DNA from: Pseudomonas sp. CROZ-RG-20F-R04-15
GTDB lineage: Bacteria > Pseudomonadota > Gammaproteobacteria > Pseudomonadales > Pseudomonadaceae
Assembly: GCF_022662375.1 (NCBI RefSeq)
Contig: NZ_JAKNQL010000005.1
Location: 124,001 to 188,000 of the forward strand
Direction of reading: 5' to 3'
DNA: 64,000 nt
The position numbers and the translations under genes are program-made. The notes under the pieces are model-generated. The model searched no databases. It saw only the letters and a program-made list of their open reading frames with translations, and was not told the DNA's origin. Below are positions 46,035 to 54,228 of the stretch, in pieces (the stretch's first letter is position 1; each line of letters starts with the position of its first letter).

Positions 46035-46923
46035 GCCCGAGCGGCCGCACCACTTCCTGCGGGTCGGCGTGCACCAGCACTTCGGCTCGCGGGTAGGCTT
46101 TGTGGATGGCATCGGCGGCTTGGTCGCTGATGCCGTGGGCCACTGACAGGGTCAATTCCCCCGGCAATTCCAGGTGCAACTGCACGAACCAGTGGTTGCC
46201 GGAGATCCGCGTGCGCAAGTCATGCGCGCCCAACACGCCCGGCACACTGCACGCCAGTTCGAGCATGTGCTGACTGACGTCCGCCGGCAGTTCTTCATCC
46301 ATCAGCACCGAAAAACTTTCCCGGGCAATCTGGATCGCGCTCCACAAAATGTACGCAGCAATGCCCAGACCGAACCACGCATCCAGTTGCTCAAAACCAA
46401 ACCCGGCCAAAATCAGCGCCATCAGGATGCTGCCGTTAAGCAACATGTCCGAGCGATAGTGCAGCGAATCCGCGCGCACCGCGTTGGAGCCGGTCTGCTT
46501 GATCACCCGATGCTGCAACACCAGCAACGCCGCCGTCAGCAACAGCGAAAATACGATCACGCCGATGCTCAGCCACGGCGCCCCGAGCGGTTGTGGATCA
46601 TGAAGTCGCTCGTACGCCTGGAACGCAATCAACACCGCACTGCCGCCAATGAACAGCGCCTGCGCCATGCCCGCCAGCGATTCCGCCTTGCCGTGGCCAT
46701 AACGATGATCGTCATCGGCCGGGCGCAGTGCGTAATGCACCGCGAGCAAATTGAGCATCGAGGTGATGCCATCCAGCGCCGAGTCGGTGAGGCCGGCGAG
46801 CATGCTCACCGAACCGCTCAGCCACCAGGCGATGGCTTTGGCGACGATCAGCGTGCACGCGACCGCCACCGAGGCGCGGGTCGCCAGCCGTAGCAGGCGA
46901 GCGTGTTCGGGGCTGGATGTCAT
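46024..46923 (-). CDS. Cation diffusion facilitator (FieF-like metal exporter)
   Basis: 299 aa. It is an inner-membrane CDF antiporter with six helices and a cytosolic C-terminal domain. The metal-site residues of the DxxxD/HxxxD pattern are visible: D47 and D51 in GLTDSALDGITSM, and H and D in SLHYRSDMLLNGS. The signature DDHRYGHGKAESLAGMAQA follows TM2. By homology it exports Zn2+ and/or Fe2+ against protons, but specificity cannot be fixed. It is 12 bp downstream of the lipoprotein gene and co-directional with it. Confidence 0.93.
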   Translation of the reverse strand: MTSSPEHARLLRLATRASVAVACTLIVAKAIAWWLSGSVSMLAGLTDSALDGITSMLNLLAVHYALRPADDDHRYGHGKAESLAGMAQALFIGGSAVLIAFQAYERLHDPQPLGAPWLSIGVIVFSLLLTAALLVLQHRVIKQTGSNAVRADSLHYRSDMLLNGSILMALILAGFGFEQLDAWFGLGIAAYILWSAIQIARESFSVLMDEELPADVSQHMLELACSVPGVLGAHDLRTRISGNHWFVQLHLELPGELTLSVAHGISDQAADAIHKAYPRAEVLVHADPQEVVRPLGLSN

Positions 46924-46935
46924 TGAACGTCCTTA

Positions 46936-47355
46936 TTAAGCGGCGGGTTGCAGGCCGAACATGGCCAGTTGTTGCGTGCTGCCCTTGTGTTGAATCAGGC
47001 GTGGGTCGTCCAGTGGGAAATCCTTGCCCAGCTCGCTTTCGAGAATAGCCTGCAACTTGTGATTATCGACCTGACCGTCCGGGCCGATGGCTTGCTTGAG
47101 CTTGGCCGGATCGATCTGCGCGGTGTGGCCCGGTTCGAAGTAGATCGCACCAGTGGCGAAGTCGACGGCAAACGCGATCAGCCCCGGGATGATATAGAAC
47201 AGCAGGCCCACGGCGTCGAGCACGGCAATCGCCGGGTCGATCTTGCCGTCGATCTGACCGCGACGATCCGGATAGAAAATCGAACCGCACGCGGTGATTT
47301 GCGTGAGCAGGGTGGCGACCAGTACACCGCCGATCAGGCGAAAAGGTAAGCGCAT
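46936..47355 (-). CDS. YceK/YidQ-like small lipoprotein
   Basis: 139 aa, with ATG 47355 preceded by AGGAG. The lipoprotein signal has a lipobox ending TAC with C23 and is followed by GSIFYPDRRGQIDGKIDP. One hydrophobic segment (about 45-68) is followed by a hydrophilic domain. It resembles the YceK/YidQ lipoprotein group. Related Pseudomonas proteins have been labelled 'polyribonucleotide nucleotidyltransferase' in databases, which the sequence does not support. Its role is unknown. It is probably co-transcribed with the CDF gene. Confidence 0.8.
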   Translation of the reverse strand: MRLPFRLIGGVLVATLLTQITACGSIFYPDRRGQIDGKIDPAIAVLDAVGLLFYIIPGLIAFAVDFATGAIYFEPGHTAQIDPAKLKQAIGPDGQVDNHKLQAILESELGKDFPLDDPRLIQHKGSTQQLAMFGLQPAA

Positions 47356-47450
47356 GGGAAATCTCCTGAGTCATCTGATAACGAAGCTTCGTCTTGTGAA
47401 GTTAAGACCCTGACGAACGCCTTGCAGTTCGCCGTTATACTCGCCGCTGG

Positions 47451-47708
47451 CAGGGCGTGCCCACAGTAAATTGCGGCCTCGTCTCACCCCTACCGAAATA
47501 CGTTGAGGATTGAAGTTGTTTTCTCCAGATCGACACCGCGTGAAGGCTAATGAATCCTATCGGGGTTCGGCCCTACGGGCTAAAGCTGTGAGCGCGCCAT
47601 GCTGCGTTGCGGGACTTGGCAAGGAAACGACCCTTACCTGCGTCCCGCGCCTTGCCTGGCACACTCACAACTTTAACGCGACTCGCAATTTACTGTGGGC
47701 ACGCCCTG
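47451..47708. mobile_element. 258-bp MITE-like element with 25-bp perfect terminal inverted repeats
   Basis: The ends 47451-47475 and 47684-47708 (outer sequence CAGGGCGTGCCC...) are perfect inverted repeats. Between them lie nested palindromes such as CGGGAC/GTCCCG and GGCAAGG/CCTTGCC. There is no transposase; a 70-codon frame inside (47510-47722) resembles nothing I know. No clear target duplication is seen. The right end is 10 bp from the hrpB ATG, so the element supplies the hrpB upstream region. Confidence 0.8.
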
Positions 47709-47718
47709 GGGAGCCAGC

Positions 47719-50238
47719 ATGAATTCTTTGCCAATCGATGAAGTTTTACCCGCCCTGCGTGAAGCCCTCGCGACACGCCACGAAGCGGTGCTCGAAGCAC
47801 CGCCCGGCGCTGGTAAAACCACCCGCGTGCCCTTGGCCTTGCTCAATGAAGCATGGCTGGCCGGGCAGACCATTCTGATGCTCGAACCGCGCCGTCTCGC
47901 CGCGCGTGCCGCTGCAGAACGTCTGGCCAGTGAACTGGGCGAGAAGGTCGGTGAAACCGTCGGTTATCGCATTCGTCTCGACAGCAAGGTCGGCCCCAAT
48001 ACACGCATCGAAGTGGTCACCGAAGGCATTCTCACCCGGCGCTTGCAGGACGACCCGGCGCTGGAAGGCGTGGGCCTGCTGATCTTCGACGAATTCCACG
48101 AACGCAGCCTGGATGCCGATCTGGCGCTGGCCTTAAGTCTGAACGGTCGCGAATTGTTTCGAGCTGAACAGCCGCTGAAGATTCTGCTGATGTCGGCCAC
48201 CCTGGAAGGCGAGCGCCTGGCCGGGTTGCTGAATGATGCGCCGATCCTGCGCAGCGAAGGCCGCATGTATCCGGTGACGATGCGCTGGGGCCGGCCGTTT
48301 CAGCCCGGCGAATACATCGATCAGCGTGTCACGCAAACCGTGCTTGAAGCACTGCACGATGAAAGCGGCAGCCTGTTGGTGTTCCTGCCGGGGCAGGCGG
48401 AAATCCGTCGCGTCCACCAGCAATTGGCCGATGCGATCGGTGAGCGCAGCGATGTGTTGCTGTGCCCGTTGCACGGTGAACTCGATCTCAATGCGCAGCG
48501 CGCAGCGATTGATCCGGCGCCGCCCGGCCAGCGCAAAGTGGTGTTGGCGACCAACATCGCCGAAACCAGTCTGACCATCAATGGCGTGCGCGTCGTCATC
48601 GATGCCGGGCTGGCGCGGGTGCCGCGTTTCGACCCGGGCAGCGGCATGATGCGCCTCGATACCCAGCGGATTTCCAAGGCAAGCGCCACTCAGCGTGCGG
48701 GCCGCGCCGGGCGACTGGAACCGGGCGTTTGTTATCGCTTGTGGTCGCAGGATCAGCACGAGCAACTCGCCGCTTATGGCAGCGCGGAAATTCTCTCGGC
48801 GGATCTCGCCAGCCTCGCGCTGCAATTAGGGCGCTGGGGCGTGACGCCGGGCGAACTGGTCTGGCTCGATGTTCCGCCGGCGGCGGCGTATGCCCAGGCG
48901 CAGGACTTGTTGCAGCGACTTGGCGCGCTGGAAGGCGAAGCGCTGACCACTCACGGTCAGGCCATGGCCGAGCTGCCGGCGCATCCGCGCATCGGCCATT
49001 TGTTGTTGCGCGGGCAGGCGTTGGGGCTGGCGAACATGGCGTGCGACGTTGCCGCGTTGCTCGGCGAACGCGATATCCTGCGTGGCGCCGGAGCGGATCT
49101 GCACAGTCGATTGGTGCTGCTTTCCGGCGAAGAACGCGCCGCCCGTGGTGCGCAGGGCGGTGTGCAGCGGGCCAAGCAACTGGCTCGGCAATATCGCGGT
49201 TATCTGCGCGGCAAGGCCAGCGAGCCGGTCAGCGATCCCGATCATCCGCGCTGGCTCGGCGCTTTGCTGGCGCTGGCGTATCCCGATCGTGTTGCGCAAC
49301 AGCGGCGTGCCGGTGGCGCTGAATATCGCCTGGCCAACGGTCGTGCGGCGCTGTTCGCCGAAGCCGACAGCCTGATGAAAGAGCCGTGGATCGTCATCGC
49401 CGACCTCGGCAGCCGTCAGGGCCAGCGTGAAGAGCGGATTTATCTGGCGGCGGATTTCGATCCGGCGCTGTTCGATTCAGTGCTCGCCGAACAGGTGCGC
49501 AATGTCGATCAACTCGATTGGGATGAACGCGAAGGCGTGCTGCGCGCCGAGCGTCAGCGCAAGGTTGGCGAGCTGATTCTCAGCCGTGAACCGCTGACCG
49601 GTCTTGATGAAAATGCGCGCAGTCAGGCGCTGGTCAATCTGGTGCGGCGCAAAGGTCTGGAGTTGCTGCCGTGGACGCCGGAGCTGCGTCAGTGGCAGGC
49701 GCGGGTGGCGTTGTTGCGGCAGTTGGAATTGAACAATCAGGATGACAGTCAGTGGCCAGATGTCAGCGATGCAACGTTGCTGAACACTCTCGAAGACTGG
49801 CTGATGCCGTATCTGGGCAAGGTTTCAAGACTCAGTCATTTTGCCAATCTGGATCTGTCGAGCATCGTGCGTAACTTGCTGCCGTGGCCATTGCCGCAAA
49901 AGCTCGATGAGCTGGCGCCACATCATCTGAGCGTGCCGTCGGGGTCGTCGATTCGTCTGGACTACAGCGAGTTTCCACCGATTCTCGCGGTGCGCTTGCA
50001 GGAGTTGTTCGGGCTTGCCGATACGCCACGAATTGCCGGCGGGCGGCAGGTGGTCAAGTTGCATCTGCTGTCGCCGGCGCGGCGGCCGGTGCAGGTGACG
50101 CAGGATCTGGCCAACTTCTGGCGCAGCACCTATGCCGAAGTGAAGAAGGATTTGAAGGGGCGCTATCCGAAGCACTATTGGCCGGATGATCCGTTGGTGG
50201 CCGAGGCTACTGCGCGGGCGAAGCCGCGCGGTACTTAG
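47719..50238 (+). CDS. hrpB: ATP-dependent RNA helicase HrpB
   Basis: 839 aa from ATG 47719 (MNSLPIDEVLPALRE), with GGGGAG seven bases upstream. It is a DEAH-box helicase. Walker A is APPGAGKTTR with K33, and the DExH box reads DEFH (124-127). Motif III is MSATLEG, and motifs V and VI are TNIAETSLTINGV and QRAGRAGR. HA2 and C-terminal HrpB-specific domains complete the normal length. Cellular targets are poorly known. The MITE-like element ends 10 bp before the start codon. The 3' end overlaps the convergent EamA gene by 32 bp. Confidence 0.96.
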   Translation: MNSLPIDEVLPALREALATRHEAVLEAPPGAGKTTRVPLALLNEAWLAGQTILMLEPRRLAARAAAERLASELGEKVGETVGYRIRLDSKVGPNTRIEVVTEGILTRRLQDDPALEGVGLLIFDEFHERSLDADLALALSLNGRELFRAEQPLKILLMSATLEGERLAGLLNDAPILRSEGRMYPVTMRWGRPFQPGEYIDQRVTQTVLEALHDESGSLLVFLPGQAEIRRVHQQLADAIGERSDVLLCPLHGELDLNAQRAAIDPAPPGQRKVVLATNIAETSLTINGVRVVIDAGLARVPRFDPGSGMMRLDTQRISKASATQRAGRAGRLEPGVCYRLWSQDQHEQLAAYGSAEILSADLASLALQLGRWGVTPGELVWLDVPPAAAYAQAQDLLQRLGALEGEALTTHGQAMAELPAHPRIGHLLLRGQALGLANMACDVAALLGERDILRGAGADLHSRLVLLSGEERAARGAQGGVQRAKQLARQYRGYLRGKASEPVSDPDHPRWLGALLALAYPDRVAQQRRAGGAEYRLANGRAALFAEADSLMKEPWIVIADLGSRQGQREERIYLAADFDPALFDSVLAEQVRNVDQLDWDEREGVLRAERQRKVGELILSREPLTGLDENARSQALVNLVRRKGLELLPWTPELRQWQARVALLRQLELNNQDDSQWPDVSDATLLNTLEDWLMPYLGKVSRLSHFANLDLSSIVRNLLPWPLPQKLDELAPHHLSVPSGSSIRLDYSEFPPILAVRLQELFGLADTPRIAGGRQVVKLHLLSPARRPVQVTQDLANFWRSTYAEVKKDLKGRYPKHYWPDDPLVAEATARAKPRGT

Positions 50239-51109
50239 TCCGTATGGCATTGAAAATACGCTGCCCATAGAGGCCGACGGCCAGGCCGAGCACGATCAGG
50301 ACCACTGCGAGGACTTTGCTCGCCGGCACGCTTTCGTGAAAGATCAGCACTGAACCGAGCATGCCGAAGATGGGTACCAGCAACGACAGCGGCGCGACGG
50401 TCGATACCGGATAAGTCTTGAGCAACGAGTTCCAGATCCAGTAGGCGAATAGCGTGTTGGGGTAAACCTGAAACAGGATCGACAGCACAGCGGTCGTATC
50501 AACCTGACTGACGAACGTGGTGTAGCCGGCGCTGCCGTTAATCGCGTAGTCGAGGGCGAATAACGGAATCGGCGCGAAGGCGCTGGACCAGACGAGGAAA
50601 GCAAAAACCTCCTTGGTACTGGCCTTCTTGTTGATGATATTGGCGATGCTCCACGACACGGCGCCCAGCAGCACCAGCAGCACACCGGGCAAACTCACCG
50701 AACCGTCGCTGATCAGGATGATGCACAGCAAACCGCCGAGCGCGATCAGCATGCCCAACACCTGAAAACGGGTCAGCGCTTCCTTGAACACCCAGCCGCC
50801 GAGGAGGATGCTGAAGAAGGCGCTGAATTGCAGAACCAGCGAAGCAATCCCCGCCGACAGTCCGGCCTTGATGCCTAGGTTGACGATGCCCCACAGACCG
50901 ATGCCGAACACCAGGCCGTAACCGATGATGTAGCGCCACGGCACATTCGGTTTACGGATGAAGAAGATTGCCGGTAACGCACACAGACTGAAGCGAATCC
51001 CTGCGAGGATGAAGGGATCTACGGTGGTCAGTCCCAGCTTGATCACCGAGAAATTGACGCCCCAGATTGCCGTAATCAATACAGCCAATATGACGTGCAG
51101 TGGTCTCAT
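50207..51109 (-). CDS. EamA/DMT-family transporter
   Basis: 300 aa with ten predicted membrane helices arranged as two EamA repeats. The first repeat starts AVLITAIWGVNFSVIKLGL and the second VLLGAVSWSIANIINKKAS. Drug/metabolite transporters of this family export amino acids, their precursors or other small molecules. Nothing here fixes the substrate. The basic C-terminus (RTKYRAASPAQ) is cytosolic. The 3' end overlaps hrpB, and an MFS gene lies upstream in the same direction with 94 bp between. Confidence 0.9.
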   Translation of the reverse strand: MRPLHVILAVLITAIWGVNFSVIKLGLTTVDPFILAGIRFSLCALPAIFFIRKPNVPWRYIIGYGLVFGIGLWGIVNLGIKAGLSAGIASLVLQFSAFFSILLGGWVFKEALTRFQVLGMLIALGGLLCIILISDGSVSLPGVLLVLLGAVSWSIANIINKKASTKEVFAFLVWSSAFAPIPLFALDYAINGSAGYTTFVSQVDTTAVLSILFQVYPNTLFAYWIWNSLLKTYPVSTVAPLSLLVPIFGMLGSVLIFHESVPASKVLAVVLIVLGLAVGLYGQRIFNAIRTKYRAASPAQ

Positions 51110-51203
51110 GAATGATTTGCCTTGATAGTGGGGGGTGAACAGCGGGTCAACAGATTGGGCGATGTCGGCTAATGGCCAACTCTTGCTGGTGACGATGGAA
51201 TGG

Positions 51204-52469
51204 TTATCGAGAGCTCAGCGTCAGGTACATCCAGTAGAGCAAAGCAATGCCGCTGAAAGTTGCACCTAATATACAAACAGCCACCCAGCCCCAATGTGCA
51301 TAGGTATAAGTGGCTGCAATTGCACCGGCGCCACTGCCCACCGAGTAGAAACACATATAGGCGCCCACCAGACGGCTTTGCGCATCAGGCCGTGCGGCAA
51401 AAATCAGGCTCTGGTTGGTCACGTGTACTGCTTGCACGGCGAAGTCCAGCAGCACCACACCGACCACCATGGCGAGCAACGAGCTTTCAACGAATGCAGT
51501 CGGCAACCAGGACAGGGTCAACAGTGCCAGGGCAATGCCGGTGGTGCGATTGCCCAGACCCTGGTCGGCCAGACGTCCGGCGCGTGCCGCCGCCAGCGCA
51601 CCCGCCACGCCGGCCAGACCGAACAGACCGATCTGCGTATGTGAAAGTGACAATGGCGGCGCACTGAGTGGCAACACCATGGCGGTCCACAACACGCTGA
51701 AGGCGGCGAAGATCAGCAGAGCAAACGTGCCGCGGACGCGCAGCGTGGGTTCGCTGAGATATAACTGGAACACCGAGCCGAGCAGGCGCCAGTAGCTGCC
51801 TTTGGTGGGCGGCGTGGTCGAGGCCGGCATGGTTCGATACAGCACCAGCGCCATGCCGACCATCAAGGCCGCCGACACGAAGTAGACGCCGCGCCAGCCC
51901 GCGAGGTCAGCTACTGCGCCAGAAACGAAGCGCGCGAGCAGAATGCCCAGCACCACACCGCAGGTCACGGTGCCGATGGCTTGACCACGTTGATCCGGGC
52001 TGGCGAGGGTCGCGGTGTAGGCGACCACCACTTGCACCACAACCGCCATCAAACCGACCAGCACCATCGCGCCGAGCAGCATGCCCCAGTCCTGAGCCAG
52101 CCCGACCGCGCACAGCGCCACGGCACTCAGCAACATCTGCGTGAGGATCAGGCCTTTTCGGTTGAGCAAGTCGCCCAGCGGCACGATAAACAGCAGACCA
52201 ACTGCGTAACCAGCCTGTGTCGCTGTGACCACGATACCAATCGTGCTCGGAGCGACCGAAAGGCTGGCTGCCATCGACTCCAGCAACGGTTGAGCGAAGT
52301 AGACGTTGGCCACGGCCATGGCGCAAGTAATGGCGAAGAGAAATGTCTGGTAACGACTTAAACCGGCGCGGCCTGGACTCTGTAAAGGCGCGCAAGCGGC
52401 GGCTCCGGCGCCCGTGTTTTCGGCTTCGACGTCCATCTTCGAAGGCTTTTGAGGGTTCAGCGACATCAT
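51204..52469 (-). CDS. MFS transporter (DHA1-like drug or metabolite exporter)
   Basis: 421 aa. A hydrophilic N-terminal tail of about 40 residues precedes twelve membrane helices. The loop 2-3 motif is present as PLGDLLNRKGLILTQ, and helix 4-5 features include AYTATLASPDQRGQAIGTV. Two adjacent ATG codons (52469, 52466) follow AAGGA. It is divergent from an HxlR-type regulator that probably controls it, with palindromes in the shared promoter region. The substrate is unknown, and multidrug or sugar/metabolite efflux is typical of this group. Confidence 0.92.
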   Translation of the reverse strand: MMSLNPQKPSKMDVEAENTGAGAAACAPLQSPGRAGLSRYQTFLFAITCAMAVANVYFAQPLLESMAASLSVAPSTIGIVVTATQAGYAVGLLFIVPLGDLLNRKGLILTQMLLSAVALCAVGLAQDWGMLLGAMVLVGLMAVVVQVVVAYTATLASPDQRGQAIGTVTCGVVLGILLARFVSGAVADLAGWRGVYFVSAALMVGMALVLYRTMPASTTPPTKGSYWRLLGSVFQLYLSEPTLRVRGTFALLIFAAFSVLWTAMVLPLSAPPLSLSHTQIGLFGLAGVAGALAAARAGRLADQGLGNRTTGIALALLTLSWLPTAFVESSLLAMVVGVVLLDFAVQAVHVTNQSLIFAARPDAQSRLVGAYMCFYSVGSGAGAIAATYTYAHWGWVAVCILGATFSGIALLYWMYLTLSSR

Positions 52470-52488
52470 TCCATCCTTGGGGATAACT

Positions 52489-52552
52489 GGTTTCTAAACG
52501 AAACCGATTCGTTGATTTTTAGCAAAACTGGTTTTAATCTACAACTAGTTTT
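52489..52552. promoter_or_regulatory. Two palindromes between MFS and HxlR genes (candidate operators)
   Basis: GGTTTC-TAAAC-GAAACC (52489-52505) is a perfect interrupted palindrome. AAAACTGGTT (52524-52533) and AACTAGTTTT (52543-52552) form a second with one mismatch. They lie in the 146-bp AT-rich divergent region. HxlR-family proteins usually bind such inverted repeats beside their own gene. Confidence 0.5.
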
Positions 52553-52615
52553 TCAAAATATTTTTGTCTGACCTTAGAACTCTTTTTCAACGCACTTCCC
52601 TCAAATTGGAGAAAC

Positions 52616-53071
52616 ATGGCCAGACAGCAGCTACTGGCACAAAGCGAATGTCCTGTGGCCCGTACGCTTGAGGCTATCGGCGATCGCTGGGTGTTGATGA
52701 TCATCCGTGACGCGTTTGATGATGTGCGTCGCTTCAGTGAATTCCAGAAACGTCTGGGCCTGGCGAAGAACATCCTCACGGTGAAACTCAAGAGGCTGGT
52801 CGCGCTGGGTGTGTTCGACATCCAGCCCGCTTCCGACGGCTCGGCCTACAAGGAATACGTGCTGACCGAGATGGGGCGTGCGGTGTTTCCCATCGTGATC
52901 AGCATGCGTCAGTGGGGGGAGCGTTATCTGTTCAGCAAGGGCGAGAGCTATTCAGTGCTTCTGGACAATGATCACGCGGAGCCAGTCGAGATCATTGCTG
53001 TGCGTTCCAGGGCGGGTAAGGTGCTGAGCCCGGCGGATTGCCACCGTCGCGTAGTCAAGCGCCGCACTTGA
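52616..53071 (+). CDS. HxlR-family transcriptional regulator
   Basis: 151 aa with GGAG six bases before ATG 52616. It is a winged helix-turn-helix of the HxlR/MarR-like group. CPVARTLEAIGDRWVLMIIR is the family hallmark, with Cys12 as a possible redox sensor. RFSEFQKRLGLAKNILTVKL is the recognition region. The tail (about 105-151) is longer than the HTH core and ends basic (RRVVKRRT). It is divergent from the MFS gene, which is the likely target. It is convergent with the LysR gene, with 21 bp between. Confidence 0.92.
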   Translation: MARQQLLAQSECPVARTLEAIGDRWVLMIIRDAFDDVRRFSEFQKRLGLAKNILTVKLKRLVALGVFDIQPASDGSAYKEYVLTEMGRAVFPIVISMRQWGERYLFSKGESYSVLLDNDHAEPVEIIAVRSRAGKVLSPADCHRRVVKRRT

Positions 53072-53092
53072 AGTCTGCGCGGGCTTGGGGCT

Positions 53093-54007
53093 TCAGCCCG
53101 CGGCTTTGGCCGTCAGGTGTTCGCGGCAATAATCGGCAAACAACTGCGCCGGTTTGGTCAACTGCCCGCGCTTGAGCCACGCGGCCACCAAGCCTGAACC
53201 GGTGACGTCTTCGACGATGTCCACGCACACGACTTTCTTGCCATCGTAGGTGCATTCCGAGTGAGGTTTGGTCACCAGAATCGAAAAACCAAACCCCTGA
53301 CCGACCATCCCGCGCACCATCTCGATCGACGGCGAGCTGAACTCGATGCGCGGGGTCAGCCCCAGTTCTTCAAACAGGCTGACGAAGTAAGTCCGGCTCG
53401 GCTGCACGTCGAGCAGGATCATCGGGTCCAGACACAGATCGCGCAGTGACACTTGCTTGTATTGGGCGAAACGGTGGTCGGCGGGCAACAACGCATAAGG
53501 TCGTTGCGCCGGCATCAGCGGTTCGGTCTGAATGGTCGCGTCGAGTTCATGTTCGTAAAGAATCACCAGGTCGAAAGCCCCCGAGGTCAGTCCTTGCACC
53601 AGCTCTTGCTGTTCGCCGTCGCGGATGCGGATTTTCACTCCCGGATACAGCGCGGAAAACCCGGCGATCAATTGCGGCAGGTACAGCGGCGCGACGGTTT
53701 CAAAGCAGCCGATATCGATTTGTCCCGCGACAATGTCGTTGTCGGCCAGTGCGTTCTGTTCGAACTCCTTGGCCATGCGCAGCAGTTCTTGTGCCTTGCG
53801 GAAAAACCGCGCCCCGCTGGGCGTCAGTGATACGCCTTGAGCGTGATGACGGATCAGCAATTGCACGGCAAAGCTGTCTTCCAGCGCCTTGATCGCGGTG
53901 GAGATCGCCGGCTGCGCGATGTACAGCTTGCGCGAAGCCTCGGCAACGCTGCCGCATTCGACGGTGGTGATGAAGTATTTCAGCTGACGCAAATTGTAGG
54001 CGGCCAC
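53093..54007 (-). CDS. LysR-family transcriptional regulator
   Basis: 304 aa. The N-terminal helix-turn-helix (about 1-60; NLRQLKYFITTVECGSVAEA, LYIAQPAISTAIKALED) and the periplasmic-binding-like effector domain (about 90-295) are complete. It is divergent from the aldehyde dehydrogenase gene across 221 bp and probably controls it. The effector domain resembles the NAC/CbI-type group (IDIGCFETVAPLYLPQLIAG). The inducer is unknown. Confidence 0.93.
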   Translation of the reverse strand: MAAYNLRQLKYFITTVECGSVAEASRKLYIAQPAISTAIKALEDSFAVQLLIRHHAQGVSLTPSGARFFRKAQELLRMAKEFEQNALADNDIVAGQIDIGCFETVAPLYLPQLIAGFSALYPGVKIRIRDGEQQELVQGLTSGAFDLVILYEHELDATIQTEPLMPAQRPYALLPADHRFAQYKQVSLRDLCLDPMILLDVQPSRTYFVSLFEELGLTPRIEFSSPSIEMVRGMVGQGFGFSILVTKPHSECTYDGKKVVCVDIVEDVTGSGLVAAWLKRGQLTKPAQLFADYCREHLTAKAAG

Positions 54008-54228
54008 GGCAAACCTCAGGACGAGCGGACTCGACTTCCAAGCAATTTGTGCGCCGCCACGTCCGTTGCGCGACGATGTTGTTATCCCTCAACCATAGCC
54101 ACCTGCGCGGGGTTTGGGGAAAGTCGTTGCCCAGTGTTTTTATTGCCTGCGAAGACATTTTTACTATTTTTAGCCCGTGCGGGCCTGAGCGACCATCGAG
54201 GCACAATAACGTCTCAGGAGCATCCGTC

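Noticed and set aside
47510..47722. 70-codon frame inside the MITE-like element
   Set aside because: It spans the element's terminal repeat and runs into the hrpB start; no transposase or other motif.
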